Source: Lentisphaera marina
GTDB lineage: Bacteria > Verrucomicrobiota > Lentisphaeria > Lentisphaerales > Lentisphaeraceae
Direction of reading: 5' to 3'
Assembly: GCF_028745505.1 (NCBI RefSeq)
Contig: NZ_JAQZZL010000002.1
Location: forward strand, 1,922,001-1,986,000
Length of the DNA stretch: 64,000 nt
In this document: positions 6,391 through 15,567 of the stretch, one piece after another
Layout of the letters: every line of letters begins with the position of its first letter
How positions within the stretch are numbered: position 1 is the first letter of the stretch
Position numbers and translations under genes: made by a program
The notes under the pieces: model-generated
Seen by the model: only the letters and a program-made list of their open reading frames with translations
Databases searched by the model: none
Told to the model about the DNA's origin: nothing

Positions 6391-9300
6391 ATGAAAAAAT
6401 TCTTACTCCCTTCCTTGATGATTTTTTCCCTAGCCGCTGAAGATAAGATTAGCTTCAATGAGCAGGTTCGCCCCATCCTTTCTGAAAAATGCTACTACTG
6501 CCATGGCCCTGACGCCGAAGACATTAAAGGACACGTTCAACTTCATACATTCGAAAACGTAACCAAAGAGCGCACATACAAATCACGTAGCGGAAAAATT
6601 AAAACTCTCGATCCAGTGATTATTCCTGGTGATCCCGAAAACAGTTTACTCTTTGAACTTGTGACTACAGATGATGAGGATGACATCATGCCTCCGAAAA
6701 AGCGTCACATGCCGGTCACAAAAAAAGAAATCGAAGTCCTCCGCCAATGGATCAAAGAAGGCGCTGAGTACGAAGAACTTTGGTCATTCCAACCCCTCCC
6801 CGAGAAAGTTGCGATCCCTGCAAAAGTTGCGAAGTCCGCAAAAAATGAGATCGACCATTTCGTTCAGCAGAAACTCCAAAAGAACCAACTTCAAGCTGCA
6901 CATGATGCGAACGAAGACCTACTCCTCCGCCGTCTTTACTTAACCCTTACAGGCCTCGTTCCCACCCCTGCTCAAATAGCAGAATTCAAAAATGATAAAA
7001 GTGGTAAAGCCTACGAAAACACTGTAGACAAGCTCCTAAAATCAAAAGCCTGCGCCGAACACCTCGCGGTTGAATGGATGGATGTCGCTCGCTATGCTGA
7101 TTCTTACGGCTACCAAACAGATCGCGGACGCCATGTATGGCCTTATCGTGACTGGGTTCTTAGCGCCTTCGACAAAAATTTACCTTACGACCAATTCATT
7201 CATCATCAGCTTGCTGGTGACATGATGCCCAATGCGACTGATGAAATGAAGTTGGCTACAGCCTTCAATCGCATGCACATGCAAAAAAATGAAGGCGGTT
7301 CAACTCCAGAAGAATTCCGCACTGAATACGTTGCGGATCGCGCCCAAACTGCAGCGACAGCTTTTCTTGGCATGACCATGGAATGTAATCGCTGTCACGA
7401 CCACAAGTACGATCCCATGTCTCAAGAAGATTACTTCAAAACTTTCGCTTTGTTCAATAATATCGATGAAGCCGGACTTTACTCATTTTTTACCCAAGCA
7501 GTCCCAAGTCCAAGTATGCCGATTCTAAATGATCAAGAGCAAAAAACTTTAAAGCATAAAAAAGCTGCTTTGACTCAGGCTCAAAATCATTTGGCCCAAA
7601 TTAGTAAAAATCAGCAAAACTCATTTAAACAGTGGCAAAAAACTTGGGATAAGAAGATAAATTTAAAGGGTCTAATAGCTGATTTCGATTTTGCGCAAAC
7701 ACACAATAATAAAATTCCAAATCGCCTAAATAATAAACAACAAGCCAGCTTTAACGGTGCTTACAATAAGTTAGTTGATGATCCACGTGGAAAAGTATTA
7801 CTTTTAGATGGTGACACGGGAGTGAATTTTGGCGATATAGGACCATTTGAAAGACATCGAGATTTTTCATTTAGTCTATGGATTAACACACCAATTGAGC
7901 ATCAAAGAGCGGTAGTTTTACATCGTTCAAAAGCATGGACTGATGCTGCAAGTCGCGGTTATGAACTGCTAATTGATGAGGGCCGATTAAGTTTTGCACT
8001 GGTTCATTTTTCTCCAGGTGATGAAGCGAGAATTCGGACTTTAGATAAAATTCCACTCAATAATTGGACGCAAGTTGCAGTGACTTACGATGGTTCCTCA
8101 AAAGCCAATGGCATCAAAATTTATGTGGATGGTGAATTACAAAAAACTGCGGTTTTGAAAGATAAACTCACTAAAGAAATCTATTATACTGATCCCAAGA
8201 ATATTGCCCGAGTAATTGAATCAAATAAAAAGATCAAGGATCCCAAGAAAAAGAAAAAAGTACCTAAGAAAGCTGAACTGATGATAGGGGCACGCATGCG
8301 TGACATGGGCTTTAAAAATTCAAAAGTAGATAATTTACGCTTCTTTGATCGACGATTGAGCGCTGCGCAAATAAGAGAGAATTTCAAAGTTAACAGTCAG
8401 ACTGCTGATGAAGCAGAAATCTTTGATTATTATCTCACACAAATTGATGTAGAATACCAAAAAGCCTACAAAAATTTATTGAATAGTCGTTTCGCTTATA
8501 ATGATTATTATAAGAGCCGTTTCCACATGATGATAATGGAGGAAATGCCTCAGCAAAGACCTACCTACGTGCTCAAACGCGGCCTCTACAATACTCCCGA
8601 CCTGGAGCGTCAGGTCGAGCCTGGACCTCCCGAAAAGATATTCCCTTTCGGTAAAGAGTTTAGTCGTGACCGTTTAGGTTTCGCCCAATGGCTTACTCAC
8701 CCAAATCATCCACTCACGTCCCGCGTTACCGTGAACCGTTACTGGCAGATGATTTTTGGACGCGGACTTGTTGCCACGACTAATGACTTTGGTTCACAAG
8801 GGGAATTCCCCACTCATCCTGAATTGCTCGATTATCTATCTCGTTCCTTCATCGATAGTGGCTGGGATCTAAAAGCACTCTTGAAACAAATGGTCATGTC
8901 TCACACTTTCCGTCAAAGCTCTAAAGCTTCTGCTGAATTACTGGCCAATGACCCAGAAAACAAGCTCCTAGCTCGCGGCCCCGCAAATCACATGACTTCG
9001 GAAATGCTACGCGATAATACACTCTTCACTGCCGACTTAATCATCGATGAATTTGGTGGCCAAAGTGTTCAGGCTAAAAATCTCTGGCGAAACAAATATC
9101 GGCGCAGTGTCTACACCTACTGGAAACGAAACGATCCCAATCCAGAAATGCTTATTTTTGGTACACCACGTCGTCAAATCTGCTCTGTCAAACGAGAGAA
9201 AACTTCGACTCCACTTCAAGCACTTGTACTGATGAATAGCCCTTTGGTTTCAGAGAGTGCAAAGTCAGCCGCAGTAAACTCACTCAAACAAGCTGGAAGT

Positions 9301-9555
9301 GATGAATCACGCCTCAATAAACTTTATACAAAATTGATCAGTAAAAACCTAACACCCAATCAACTTGAGCTCTTAAAATCACTACTAAATGATCAACGTA
9401 CTTACTTTAAACAAAACCAAACTGCCGCCGATGAATACTTAAAAATTGGCAAAAGCAAAATCGACATTTCAAAACTCGACAAAATAGAAATCGCCAGTTG
9501 GGCTGTACTTGCCAACACGATTATTAATCTCGACTCATTTTACATGGTACGCTAA
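6391..9555 (+). CDS. PSCyt1/DUF1549/LamG/DUF1553 secreted cytochrome-like protein
   Basis: 1054 residues with an N-terminal signal sequence (FLLPSLMIFSLAA). A planctomycete cytochrome domain has the haem-like site CYYCH at 34-38. DUF1549 (about 150-360) contains WMDVARYADSYGYQ and a second CNRCH at 332-336. A LamG domain (about 435-690) is followed by DUF1553 (about 740-1010) with VTVNRYWQMIFGRGLVATTND and STPLQALVLMNSP. This architecture is abundant in planctomycetes and Lentisphaera and is usually paired with a DUF1501 protein, as here 11 nt downstream. The function is unproven; roles in oxidative steps of polysaccharide breakdown are proposed for such pairs. Codons between about 7540 and 8540 look more AT-rich than the flanks, as if the LamG part had a separate origin. 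Confidence 0.93.
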   Translation: MKKFLLPSLMIFSLAAEDKISFNEQVRPILSEKCYYCHGPDAEDIKGHVQLHTFENVTKERTYKSRSGKIKTLDPVIIPGDPENSLLFELVTTDDEDDIMPPKKRHMPVTKKEIEVLRQWIKEGAEYEELWSFQPLPEKVAIPAKVAKSAKNEIDHFVQQKLQKNQLQAAHDANEDLLLRRLYLTLTGLVPTPAQIAEFKNDKSGKAYENTVDKLLKSKACAEHLAVEWMDVARYADSYGYQTDRGRHVWPYRDWVLSAFDKNLPYDQFIHHQLAGDMMPNATDEMKLATAFNRMHMQKNEGGSTPEEFRTEYVADRAQTAATAFLGMTMECNRCHDHKYDPMSQEDYFKTFALFNNIDEAGLYSFFTQAVPSPSMPILNDQEQKTLKHKKAALTQAQNHLAQISKNQQNSFKQWQKTWDKKINLKGLIADFDFAQTHNNKIPNRLNNKQQASFNGAYNKLVDDPRGKVLLLDGDTGVNFGDIGPFERHRDFSFSLWINTPIEHQRAVVLHRSKAWTDAASRGYELLIDEGRLSFALVHFSPGDEARIRTLDKIPLNNWTQVAVTYDGSSKANGIKIYVDGELQKTAVLKDKLTKEIYYTDPKNIARVIESNKKIKDPKKKKKVPKKAELMIGARMRDMGFKNSKVDNLRFFDRRLSAAQIRENFKVNSQTADEAEIFDYYLTQIDVEYQKAYKNLLNSRFAYNDYYKSRFHMMIMEEMPQQRPTYVLKRGLYNTPDLERQVEPGPPEKIFPFGKEFSRDRLGFAQWLTHPNHPLTSRVTVNRYWQMIFGRGLVATTNDFGSQGEFPTHPELLDYLSRSFIDSGWDLKALLKQMVMSHTFRQSSKASAELLANDPENKLLARGPANHMTSEMLRDNTLFTADLIIDEFGGQSVQAKNLWRNKYRRSVYTYWKRNDPNPEMLIFGTPRRQICSVKREKTSTPLQALVLMNSPLVSESAKSAAVNSLKQAGSDESRLNKLYTKLISKNLTPNQLELLKSLLNDQRTYFKQNQTAADEYLKIGKSKIDISKLDKIEIASWAVLANTIINLDSFYMVR

Positions 9556-9566
9556 GGAGAACGACA

Positions 9567-10979
9567 ATGGATAGAAGAAACTTTTTAAAATTTGGCGCTG
9601 CTCTTGGGGCTTCACAAGGATTTAATCTCGCCGCAAATGCGAATCCCGCAAACTTTGACCCACACAAAGGTGTGATGGGTCAACCGCATCACGTAGCTAA
9701 AGCCAAACGCGTTATTTATCTCTACATGGCAGGCGGACCTTCTCAATTCGAGAGCTTTGACAACAAACCCGTAATGAAACAAATGCATGGCCAGGAATTA
9801 CCTAAATCCATCATTGGCGAGACACGCTTGACTGGCATGTCTGGTAATCAGTCCTCATTACCAGTAGCTGCCAGTCCTTATAAGTTCTCAAAACATGGCC
9901 AGTGCGGTATGGAAATCAGTGAACTTCTTCCTCACACAGCAAAAATTGTTGATGACATTGCCCTAGTAAAAACAATGTATACTGAAGCTATTAACCACGG
10001 ACCTGCTAATACTTTCATGCAAACTGGCTCCCAGATTGCTGGACGTCCATCAATTGGTGCCTGGCTTAATTACGGTCTAGGCACCGACAACCCCGATCTT
10101 CCACCCTTCGTTGTCATGCGCACCAAAGGCAGAGGTGGCCAACCTCTTTTCGCTCGCCTTTGGGGCAATGGTTTCCTTCCATCTGAATATCAGGGCGTTA
10201 TGTTCCGTCCTGAAAATGATCCCGTTCTCTTTTTAAATAACCCTGCGGGTATTAACCGCAATTCTCGTCGCAAAGTACTCGACACAATTCTCAAAATGGA
10301 AGGTCTCAAAAGTGCTGAACTAGCGGATCCGCAAATTGATTCACGCCTCGCTCAGTACGAGATGGCTTACCGCATGCAAAATTCAGTTCCTGAAGCAGTT
10401 GACTTCTCCAAAGAAAATCCCGAGACCTTAGCTCTCTATGGTGAGGACGTTAAAAAACCTGGTAGCTTCGCCAATAACTGCCTCATGGCACGTCGCCTCG
10501 CAGAACGTGGAGTGAAATTCATTCAACTCTATCACCAAGGCTGGGATGCTCATGGCGGTTGCCCAGATAACATGAAACGTCAATGCGGAGATACTGATCA
10601 GGCCTCAGCAGGTTTAATCATGGATCTCAAACAACGTGGTTTACTAGATGACACACTCGTAATCTGGGGTGGCGAATTTGGTCGTACAGCTTATTCACAA
10701 GGAAAGATGTCAGCGACAAACTACGGCCGTGATCATCACCCAGCCTGTTACCCCATGTGGTTTGCTGGCGGTGGTATCAAGGGTGGAACTGTTTTTGGTG
10801 AAACCGATGACTTTGGCTACAATATTGCCTCCAAAGACAAAATGCATATTCACGATTTCCATGCCACCATCCTACACCTTCTAGGCATCAATCATGAACG
10901 CCTCACCTACCGCTTCCAAGGTCGGAACTTCCGCCTAACGGATGTTCATGGTCACGTCATGAAGAAAATATTAGCATAG
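9567..10979 (+). CDS. DUF1501 domain protein with Tat signal
   Basis: 470 residues beginning MDRRNFLKFGAALGAS, a twin-arginine export signal. The body shows the DUF1501 pattern of an alkaline-phosphatase/sulfatase-like fold: IYLYMAGGPSQFESFDNKP, EAINHGPANTFMQTGS, FIQLYHQGWDAHGG, TLVIWGGEFGRTAYS and GRDHHPACYPMWFAGGG. These carry the Asp/His residues expected at a metal site, but there is no sulfatase Cys/Ser motif, so the chemistry is not settled. It follows the PSCyt/DUF1553 gene by 11 nt and precedes the NHL-like gene by 8 nt, forming one operon. Confidence 0.92.
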   Translation: MDRRNFLKFGAALGASQGFNLAANANPANFDPHKGVMGQPHHVAKAKRVIYLYMAGGPSQFESFDNKPVMKQMHGQELPKSIIGETRLTGMSGNQSSLPVAASPYKFSKHGQCGMEISELLPHTAKIVDDIALVKTMYTEAINHGPANTFMQTGSQIAGRPSIGAWLNYGLGTDNPDLPPFVVMRTKGRGGQPLFARLWGNGFLPSEYQGVMFRPENDPVLFLNNPAGINRNSRRKVLDTILKMEGLKSAELADPQIDSRLAQYEMAYRMQNSVPEAVDFSKENPETLALYGEDVKKPGSFANNCLMARRLAERGVKFIQLYHQGWDAHGGCPDNMKRQCGDTDQASAGLIMDLKQRGLLDDTLVIWGGEFGRTAYSQGKMSATNYGRDHHPACYPMWFAGGGIKGGTVFGETDDFGYNIASKDKMHIHDFHATILHLLGINHERLTYRFQGRNFRLTDVHGHVMKKILA

Positions 10980-10987
10980 AGAAGATA

Positions 10988-12100
10988 ATGAAAAAACTAC
11001 TTACAAGCGCACTTACACTCTCAACTATCACAATAATGGCTCACGGTCCAAATGATGGACATAAACATGATAACGTCTCCGCAAGTCAACAACTTGTGCA
11101 AGGCGAAATCCTCGGGCATGGTTCACTCAAATATAAAGTTCACAAGGACTGGGGAAATCTCGACAGCAAAAAATACCCGATCAAAAATTGCCATGCCATG
11201 ATTCAACTGAAAGATGGAAACTTCATCGCCCTCTGTGATGATAATAAGCACAACTTCCTCAAATATAGCCCCGAAGGAAAGCTCTTGGAGGCATCGATTA
11301 AGGAATACCCCGGCGCCCACGGAATTGATATTTTCGAAAAAGATGGCAAAGAACACTTCGTCGTCGTCGATAGTGGTTGGGCCGTTCGAAAAGGGAAGCA
11401 GTATCGCGAAGTTGGACGCGTTGCCGTGACAACATCTAAGGGCCAACTCGTTTTTGCCTTAGGTCACCCCCAAACTGTTGGAGCTTATGAGCCAGGCCAA
11501 AAATTCATGCCTTGCGATGCCGCTGTGGCACCTAATGGAGATATCTATGTCGTTGATGGTTATGGCTCTCAATGGGTTTTACACTATGACCAACATGGCC
11601 GCTTTATTCGCAAATTTGGCGGAGCACAAGATCCTGATCAAAGAGCTCGTCTAAGTAGCTCCCATGGTATTTCTATCGATGACCGCGATCCAAAGAACCC
11701 CAAGCTATTAGTTAGTTCTAGAAGTGCTAACCAACTCAAAATTTTCAGCATGGATGGAAAATACCTTGAGACCATTGACCTCCCTGGAGCCTATGGTGGA
11801 CAAGCCGTCGTTCAAGGTGAGAATCTTTACGTGGGCGTTTGCTGGTCGAAAAAGGATGGGACTGGCAAAAAACTTCCTCAATCCGGTTTCGTTGCTATCT
11901 TAGACAAAAATAACAAAGTCATTTCCTGTCCCGGTGGAAGTGAGCCAAAATACATCGATGGAAAAATTCAGCCCATGTATCAAACTACTAAAACCTTCAT
12001 GCATGTTCACGATCTTTGCGTAGATCGCGATGGCAATGTTTTTGTTGTGCAATGGAATGCGAAAGGTGCCTACCCCATCAAACTTGAGTTAATTAAATAG
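10988..12100 (+). CDS. Secreted NHL-repeat-like six-bladed propeller protein
   Basis: 370 residues with a signal peptide (KKLLTSALTLSTITIMA) and then a His-rich stretch (HGPNDGHKHDN). Repeating blades contain GDIYVVDGYGSQWVLHYD, GRFIRKFGG, HGISIDDRDPKNPKLLVSS and HVHDLCVDRDGNVFVVQW, the phrases of NHL/SMP-30-like propellers. Its role in the operon with PSCyt/DUF1553 and DUF1501 is unknown; extracellular ligand binding or a lactonase-like activity is possible. Its last 46 codons are duplicated as a remnant at 13810-13950. Confidence 0.85.
   Translation: MKKLLTSALTLSTITIMAHGPNDGHKHDNVSASQQLVQGEILGHGSLKYKVHKDWGNLDSKKYPIKNCHAMIQLKDGNFIALCDDNKHNFLKYSPEGKLLEASIKEYPGAHGIDIFEKDGKEHFVVVDSGWAVRKGKQYREVGRVAVTTSKGQLVFALGHPQTVGAYEPGQKFMPCDAAVAPNGDIYVVDGYGSQWVLHYDQHGRFIRKFGGAQDPDQRARLSSSHGISIDDRDPKNPKLLVSSRSANQLKIFSMDGKYLETIDLPGAYGGQAVVQGENLYVGVCWSKKDGTGKKLPQSGFVAILDKNNKVISCPGGSEPKYIDGKIQPMYQTTKTFMHVHDLCVDRDGNVFVVQWNAKGAYPIKLELIK
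12023..12081 (+). repeat. 59-nt direct repeat, copy 1 (inside the NHL-like gene)
   Basis: These 59 nt near the 3' end of the NHL-like gene are identical to 13873-13931, exactly 1850 nt further on. The repeat is the best-conserved part of a longer similarity that covers the last 46 codons of the gene. The two copies bracket the sulfatase gene. Confidence 0.9.
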
Positions 12101-12161
12101 AAAGATTTAGCAAAACTATGAATAGAATAAATCAATTAAACAGTTCGTTATAAGGAATGAT

Positions 12162-13769
12162 ATGAGAGATAGTCGTTGTACTTTAAACCGTAAACGGGGT
12201 GCCAAATGCTTAAGCTTGGCCGTCGTAATCACCTTTATATTCGTCGGACAAACACTTGTTATGGGAAGCACGGATAAACCCAATATTATCTTTGTTTTTT
12301 CAGATGATCTTTCCTACCGTGATCTAAGTTGTTATGGTCAGACGGAGTTTTCCACACCTAATCTTGATGCATTGGCAATGAATGGCATTCGTTTCACACA
12401 GGCATATGCAGGGTCGTCGGAATGCGCACCTTCTCGCGGAAGTTTGATGACGGGGATGCACATGGGACATTGCCGTATTCGAGCAAATACTTCAGTTCGG
12501 GGACAAGATCACCTGTTGAGTGAGGATGTTACAGTGGCCGAGGTGCTCAAAGGGGCTGGTTACACCACAGGTTTTATCGGTAAGTGGGGTATTGGTTTGC
12601 CTGGTACCGAGGGAGCTCCAGACAAGCAGGGCTTCGACTTCTCGTATGGTTACTACGACCAGGGTCGAGCCCATGGTTTCTTCCCTCATTACTTGATGAG
12701 GAATGGGAAGCCAGAGCCGATTCCGGAAAACTATGGCTTCAACATGCAGCGTGTTTACACATACAATGGACGTCCATCACATAGAGTTGACGATGTGAAA
12801 AACATTTACGATGAGAATGGGCGCCTTGTCCCCGACGGAGTTCCAGTCGCTGCCGCTGCCAAATATTCCGAAGACCTGTTTCAGGATGAAGCCCTTACCT
12901 TTATTAAAAAGAACCGGAATAAACCCTTCTTCCTTTATTATGCAACACAACTTCCTCACGGCCCATGTATAACACCCGATCTTGGAGCCTACAAGGACAA
13001 GCCTTGGGATTTGAAGCACAAAGAATGGGCTGCCATGCTTGATCATCTAGACCGTGGCGTTGGAAGAATGGTTGGCTTATTGGAAGAGCTTGAGATCCTA
13101 GATAACACCCTAATCTTTTTTGCTGGTGACAATGGATACAGCCAGTGGGGGTACTTCGGTAGATCTAAACATGAAGATGACCCTCTGTTCAAGAACAAAG
13201 GTCCATGGGGAAAAGGCAAATTTATCTCCACTCATGAAGGTGGTATGCGAGTCCCCTTTTTCGTCTATTGGAAAGACAAGCTTGTAGCAGGAGAGAATGA
13301 CCATCTCTGTGCCTTGTATGATGTATTGGCTACCGCCGCCGACCTAGCTGGTGTCGTACCACCGAAAACTGATGGTATCAGCTTCGCACCGATACTGCTG
13401 GATAAACCAAATGAACAAGAGGCGCACCAATACCTTTATTGGGAGAATGGAAGCATGTCACGGCACGCTCAAAGCCTTCGTCTTGATCAGTGGTGGGCAT
13501 ACCGTGAAGACCCTTCTCAAGTGATAAAGCTTTATAATATCAATGAGGATCTTGATTGTAAGAATAATCTCGCAAAAAATAATCCGGATATCATCGATAG
13601 AGTCAGACAGATTTTTATGGAAGCCCATATCGACAGCGAATGGTACATTAATCCAGGTGAGAGTCAAGAGCAAATATCTGCCAAACTAGACAAAGCAAGA
13701 TCTATGAAAAGCATGCAACGTTCAACTGGAGCAAACACCACTTTTAAAGGACGAGTCGAATTGAAATAA
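12162..13769 (+). CDS. Sulfatase (arylsulfatase A type, formylglycine-dependent)
   Basis: 535 residues, ATG at 12162 with AAGGA upstream. A hydrophobic segment (LSLAVVITFIFVGQTLVMG) is a probable export signal. The sulfatase N-motif PNIIFVFSDDL carries the metal-binding Asp pair. CAPSRGSLMTG (Cys88) is the C-x-P-x-R motif whose Cys becomes formylglycine, and FIGKWGIG and FFAGDNGYSQWG provide the further Lys, Asp and Asn. It probably removes sulfate from a marine glycan; the substrate cannot be read from sequence. More codons end in G than in the neighbouring operon (by eye), and the gene sits between the intact NHL-like gene and the remnant of a second copy, which suggests arrival by transfer or recombination. 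Confidence 0.93.
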   Translation: MRDSRCTLNRKRGAKCLSLAVVITFIFVGQTLVMGSTDKPNIIFVFSDDLSYRDLSCYGQTEFSTPNLDALAMNGIRFTQAYAGSSECAPSRGSLMTGMHMGHCRIRANTSVRGQDHLLSEDVTVAEVLKGAGYTTGFIGKWGIGLPGTEGAPDKQGFDFSYGYYDQGRAHGFFPHYLMRNGKPEPIPENYGFNMQRVYTYNGRPSHRVDDVKNIYDENGRLVPDGVPVAAAAKYSEDLFQDEALTFIKKNRNKPFFLYYATQLPHGPCITPDLGAYKDKPWDLKHKEWAAMLDHLDRGVGRMVGLLEELEILDNTLIFFAGDNGYSQWGYFGRSKHEDDPLFKNKGPWGKGKFISTHEGGMRVPFFVYWKDKLVAGENDHLCALYDVLATAADLAGVVPPKTDGISFAPILLDKPNEQEAHQYLYWENGSMSRHAQSLRLDQWWAYREDPSQVIKLYNINEDLDCKNNLAKNNPDIIDRVRQIFMEAHIDSEWYINPGESQEQISAKLDKARSMKSMQRSTGANTTFKGRVELK

Positions 13770-13809
13770 TGAGAGTGAAAATGATGAAGAACATTTCCTT
13801 GTTGTCGGC

Positions 13810-13950
13810 GGCAAAATTCAGCCCATGTATCAAACCACAAACACTTTGCTCCACGTTCACGACCTCTGCGTCGATCGCGATGGCAATGTTTTTGTTGTGC
13901 AATGGAATGCGAAAGGTGCCTACCCCATCAAGCTCGAATTGATGAAGTAA
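13810..13950 (+). pseudogene. 3' remnant of a second NHL-like gene
   Basis: The 46 codons plus stop encode GKIQPMYQTT, then HVHDLCVDRDGNVFVVQW and the C-terminal end KLELMK. This is 42 of 46 residues identical to the C-terminus of the NHL-like protein encoded at 10988-12100. The frame has no proper start and no signal peptide. The 40 nt between the sulfatase stop and the remnant contain ATGATGAAGAACATTTCCTT, which looks like the start of another secreted-protein gene cut off at the junction near 13805-13810. The stop abuts the stop of the convergent sulfatase at 13951. Confidence 0.8.
13873..13931 (+). repeat. 59-nt direct repeat, copy 2 (inside the NHL remnant)
   Basis: Identical to 12023-12081. 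Outside this core the two copies differ mainly at synonymous sites (for example before the core and in the last five codons), so the core is either more recently homogenised or more constrained than the flanks. Confidence 0.9.
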
Positions 13951-15369
13951 TCACTTATAATCTTCGCCATTTAAACTACGGATAACTGAACGCATCCATT
14001 GATTCAAATCTTCGCTCATATTACTAAATCGAGATTTAAATTGAGGATCTTTAGATAAATCCGTAGTTTCCATGGGATCATGCTCAAGATTGTACAACTC
14101 GTATTGCTTCCCATTGATACGGTGTAATTTCCATGGCCAATCATTCCAAGCCGCATGACCCTTACTTGTATTTTCAGGGAACTGTGGAAATTCGTCAACG
14201 TCTTTTTTAATTCTATCGGGATCGTGGGGTAACGAAGCGTTTAATTTTTGTTTGTCCATGATCGCTTTTAAAATTTTATCATTCCACGTGCTCTGACCTT
14301 CTTGAAGGCCATGCCAGAAGCCAATAGGTCTAAGGCGTTTATTTTGTTTTCCCAATAATATTTGGCTCGTATCCTCTCCATCTAGCTGATGCTTGGGAGT
14401 GTGTTTAATACCCACCATCGATAGAACTGTTGGAAATATATCATTGGTCGACATTGGTACAGATATTTTACCGTTTAGTTCACCCTTTGGCCATTCAATA
14501 ATGCTGGGCACTCGTAAACCGCCTTCATAAACACTTCCTTTCTTCATGCGTCCACCAGAGCTTTCTTTTACGAGCCCTCCATTATCGCTACAAAACCACA
14601 GAATGGTATTTTCGGCTAGCCCCAATGTTTTTATTTCACTTCGTAAGCGCCCCAACTGCTGATCCAAAAGGGCAATTTCATTGTAGTATCCCGCCAGTTT
14701 CATACCTTTGTAAGGTTTTAACTGGTCTGGAAATTCTTTATGGGGAGAGTGGGGTGATGGATACCAAAGAACCATAAAAATAGGCTTAGTTCCATTTTTA
14801 TGCTTATTTAAAAACTCAATAGCGTCGTCGGTAATAATCACTGAGCCCTGGCCCTTTCGTTGCTCAATGGTTCCATTGTGGCTCAAGTAGGGGTTCTTAT
14901 CGAAAAAATTTAAACCAATGATCCATTCGTCAAAGCCCATTGCTGTGGGGTTACAAGGCGAATCAATCTGCCCAGAGCCCATATGTACTTTTCCAAAAAT
15001 TCCGCTTACATAAGAATGCTTTTTTAAAACTTCCGCCAAAGTTTCTTCATGAGGTCGCATATAACGTCCATGATTCGTTACTTTTGTGCGAAATGCTGTT
15101 CGACCAGTCATCACACTTGCACGAGTAGGTGAACAAACTGGAGAACCCGCATAAAAACGATCTAAGACCAAATTTCCCTTGGCCATTTTATCAAGTTCAG
15201 GGGTCTTGAGAAAAGGGTGTGCATTGTAGCCCGTGTCACCCCAGCCCTGATCATCTGCCATCACCAGAATAATATTGGGCTTGTCGATTTTAAATGGTTT
15301 TGCAATAGTCGCAAGAGAGGTAAATCCCACTACGCACAGAACTATAATATTTAAAGTAAGCTGAAGCAT
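13951..15369 (-). CDS. Sulfatase (arylsulfatase type)
   Basis: 472 residues, ATG at 15369 with GAGGA upstream. A signal peptide (LNIIVLCVVGFTSLATIA) is followed by PNIILVMADDQGWGD. CSPTRASVMTGR (Cys79) is the formylglycine site, and IFGKVHMGSG, LWYPSPHSPHKEF and WFCSDNGG complete the active site. The C-terminal region with YELYNLEHDPMETTDL is typical of the family. It is convergent with the NHL remnant, with no terminator between them. Together with the sulfatase at 12162 it marks this stretch as a sulfated-polysaccharide utilisation region. The substrate is unknown. Confidence 0.93.
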   Translation of the reverse strand: MLQLTLNIIVLCVVGFTSLATIAKPFKIDKPNIILVMADDQGWGDTGYNAHPFLKTPELDKMAKGNLVLDRFYAGSPVCSPTRASVMTGRTAFRTKVTNHGRYMRPHEETLAEVLKKHSYVSGIFGKVHMGSGQIDSPCNPTAMGFDEWIIGLNFFDKNPYLSHNGTIEQRKGQGSVIITDDAIEFLNKHKNGTKPIFMVLWYPSPHSPHKEFPDQLKPYKGMKLAGYYNEIALLDQQLGRLRSEIKTLGLAENTILWFCSDNGGLVKESSGGRMKKGSVYEGGLRVPSIIEWPKGELNGKISVPMSTNDIFPTVLSMVGIKHTPKHQLDGEDTSQILLGKQNKRLRPIGFWHGLQEGQSTWNDKILKAIMDKQKLNASLPHDPDRIKKDVDEFPQFPENTSKGHAAWNDWPWKLHRINGKQYELYNLEHDPMETTDLSKDPQFKSRFSNMSEDLNQWMRSVIRSLNGEDYK

Positions 15370-15567
15370 GGCATCCTCATAAATTGTAAAATATAGACAT
15401 TAAATATAATTAATAAATTAGAAATATTGTATATTATAGTTTTATTTTTATAAACCTCAACTCGAAAAACAATTCTATCAAGTCAAGTTGTCTTCAGCTC
15501 TCCTTTAAGTTTTCTGTAACGCCCATCACATTCTGTGGTTTAGTTTAAAAACTAGAATGGAGCACGC

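Noticed and set aside
12162..13769. Sulfatase segment as a transposon
   Set aside because: No transposase, terminal inverted repeats or target-site duplication; the 59-nt direct repeats are part of a duplicated gene, not element ends.
13781..13950. Short frame from ATGATG at 13781 as a new small exported protein
   Set aside because: The opening looks like a signal peptide but the frame continues through the out-of-frame NHL remnant; best explained as a truncated start at a junction.
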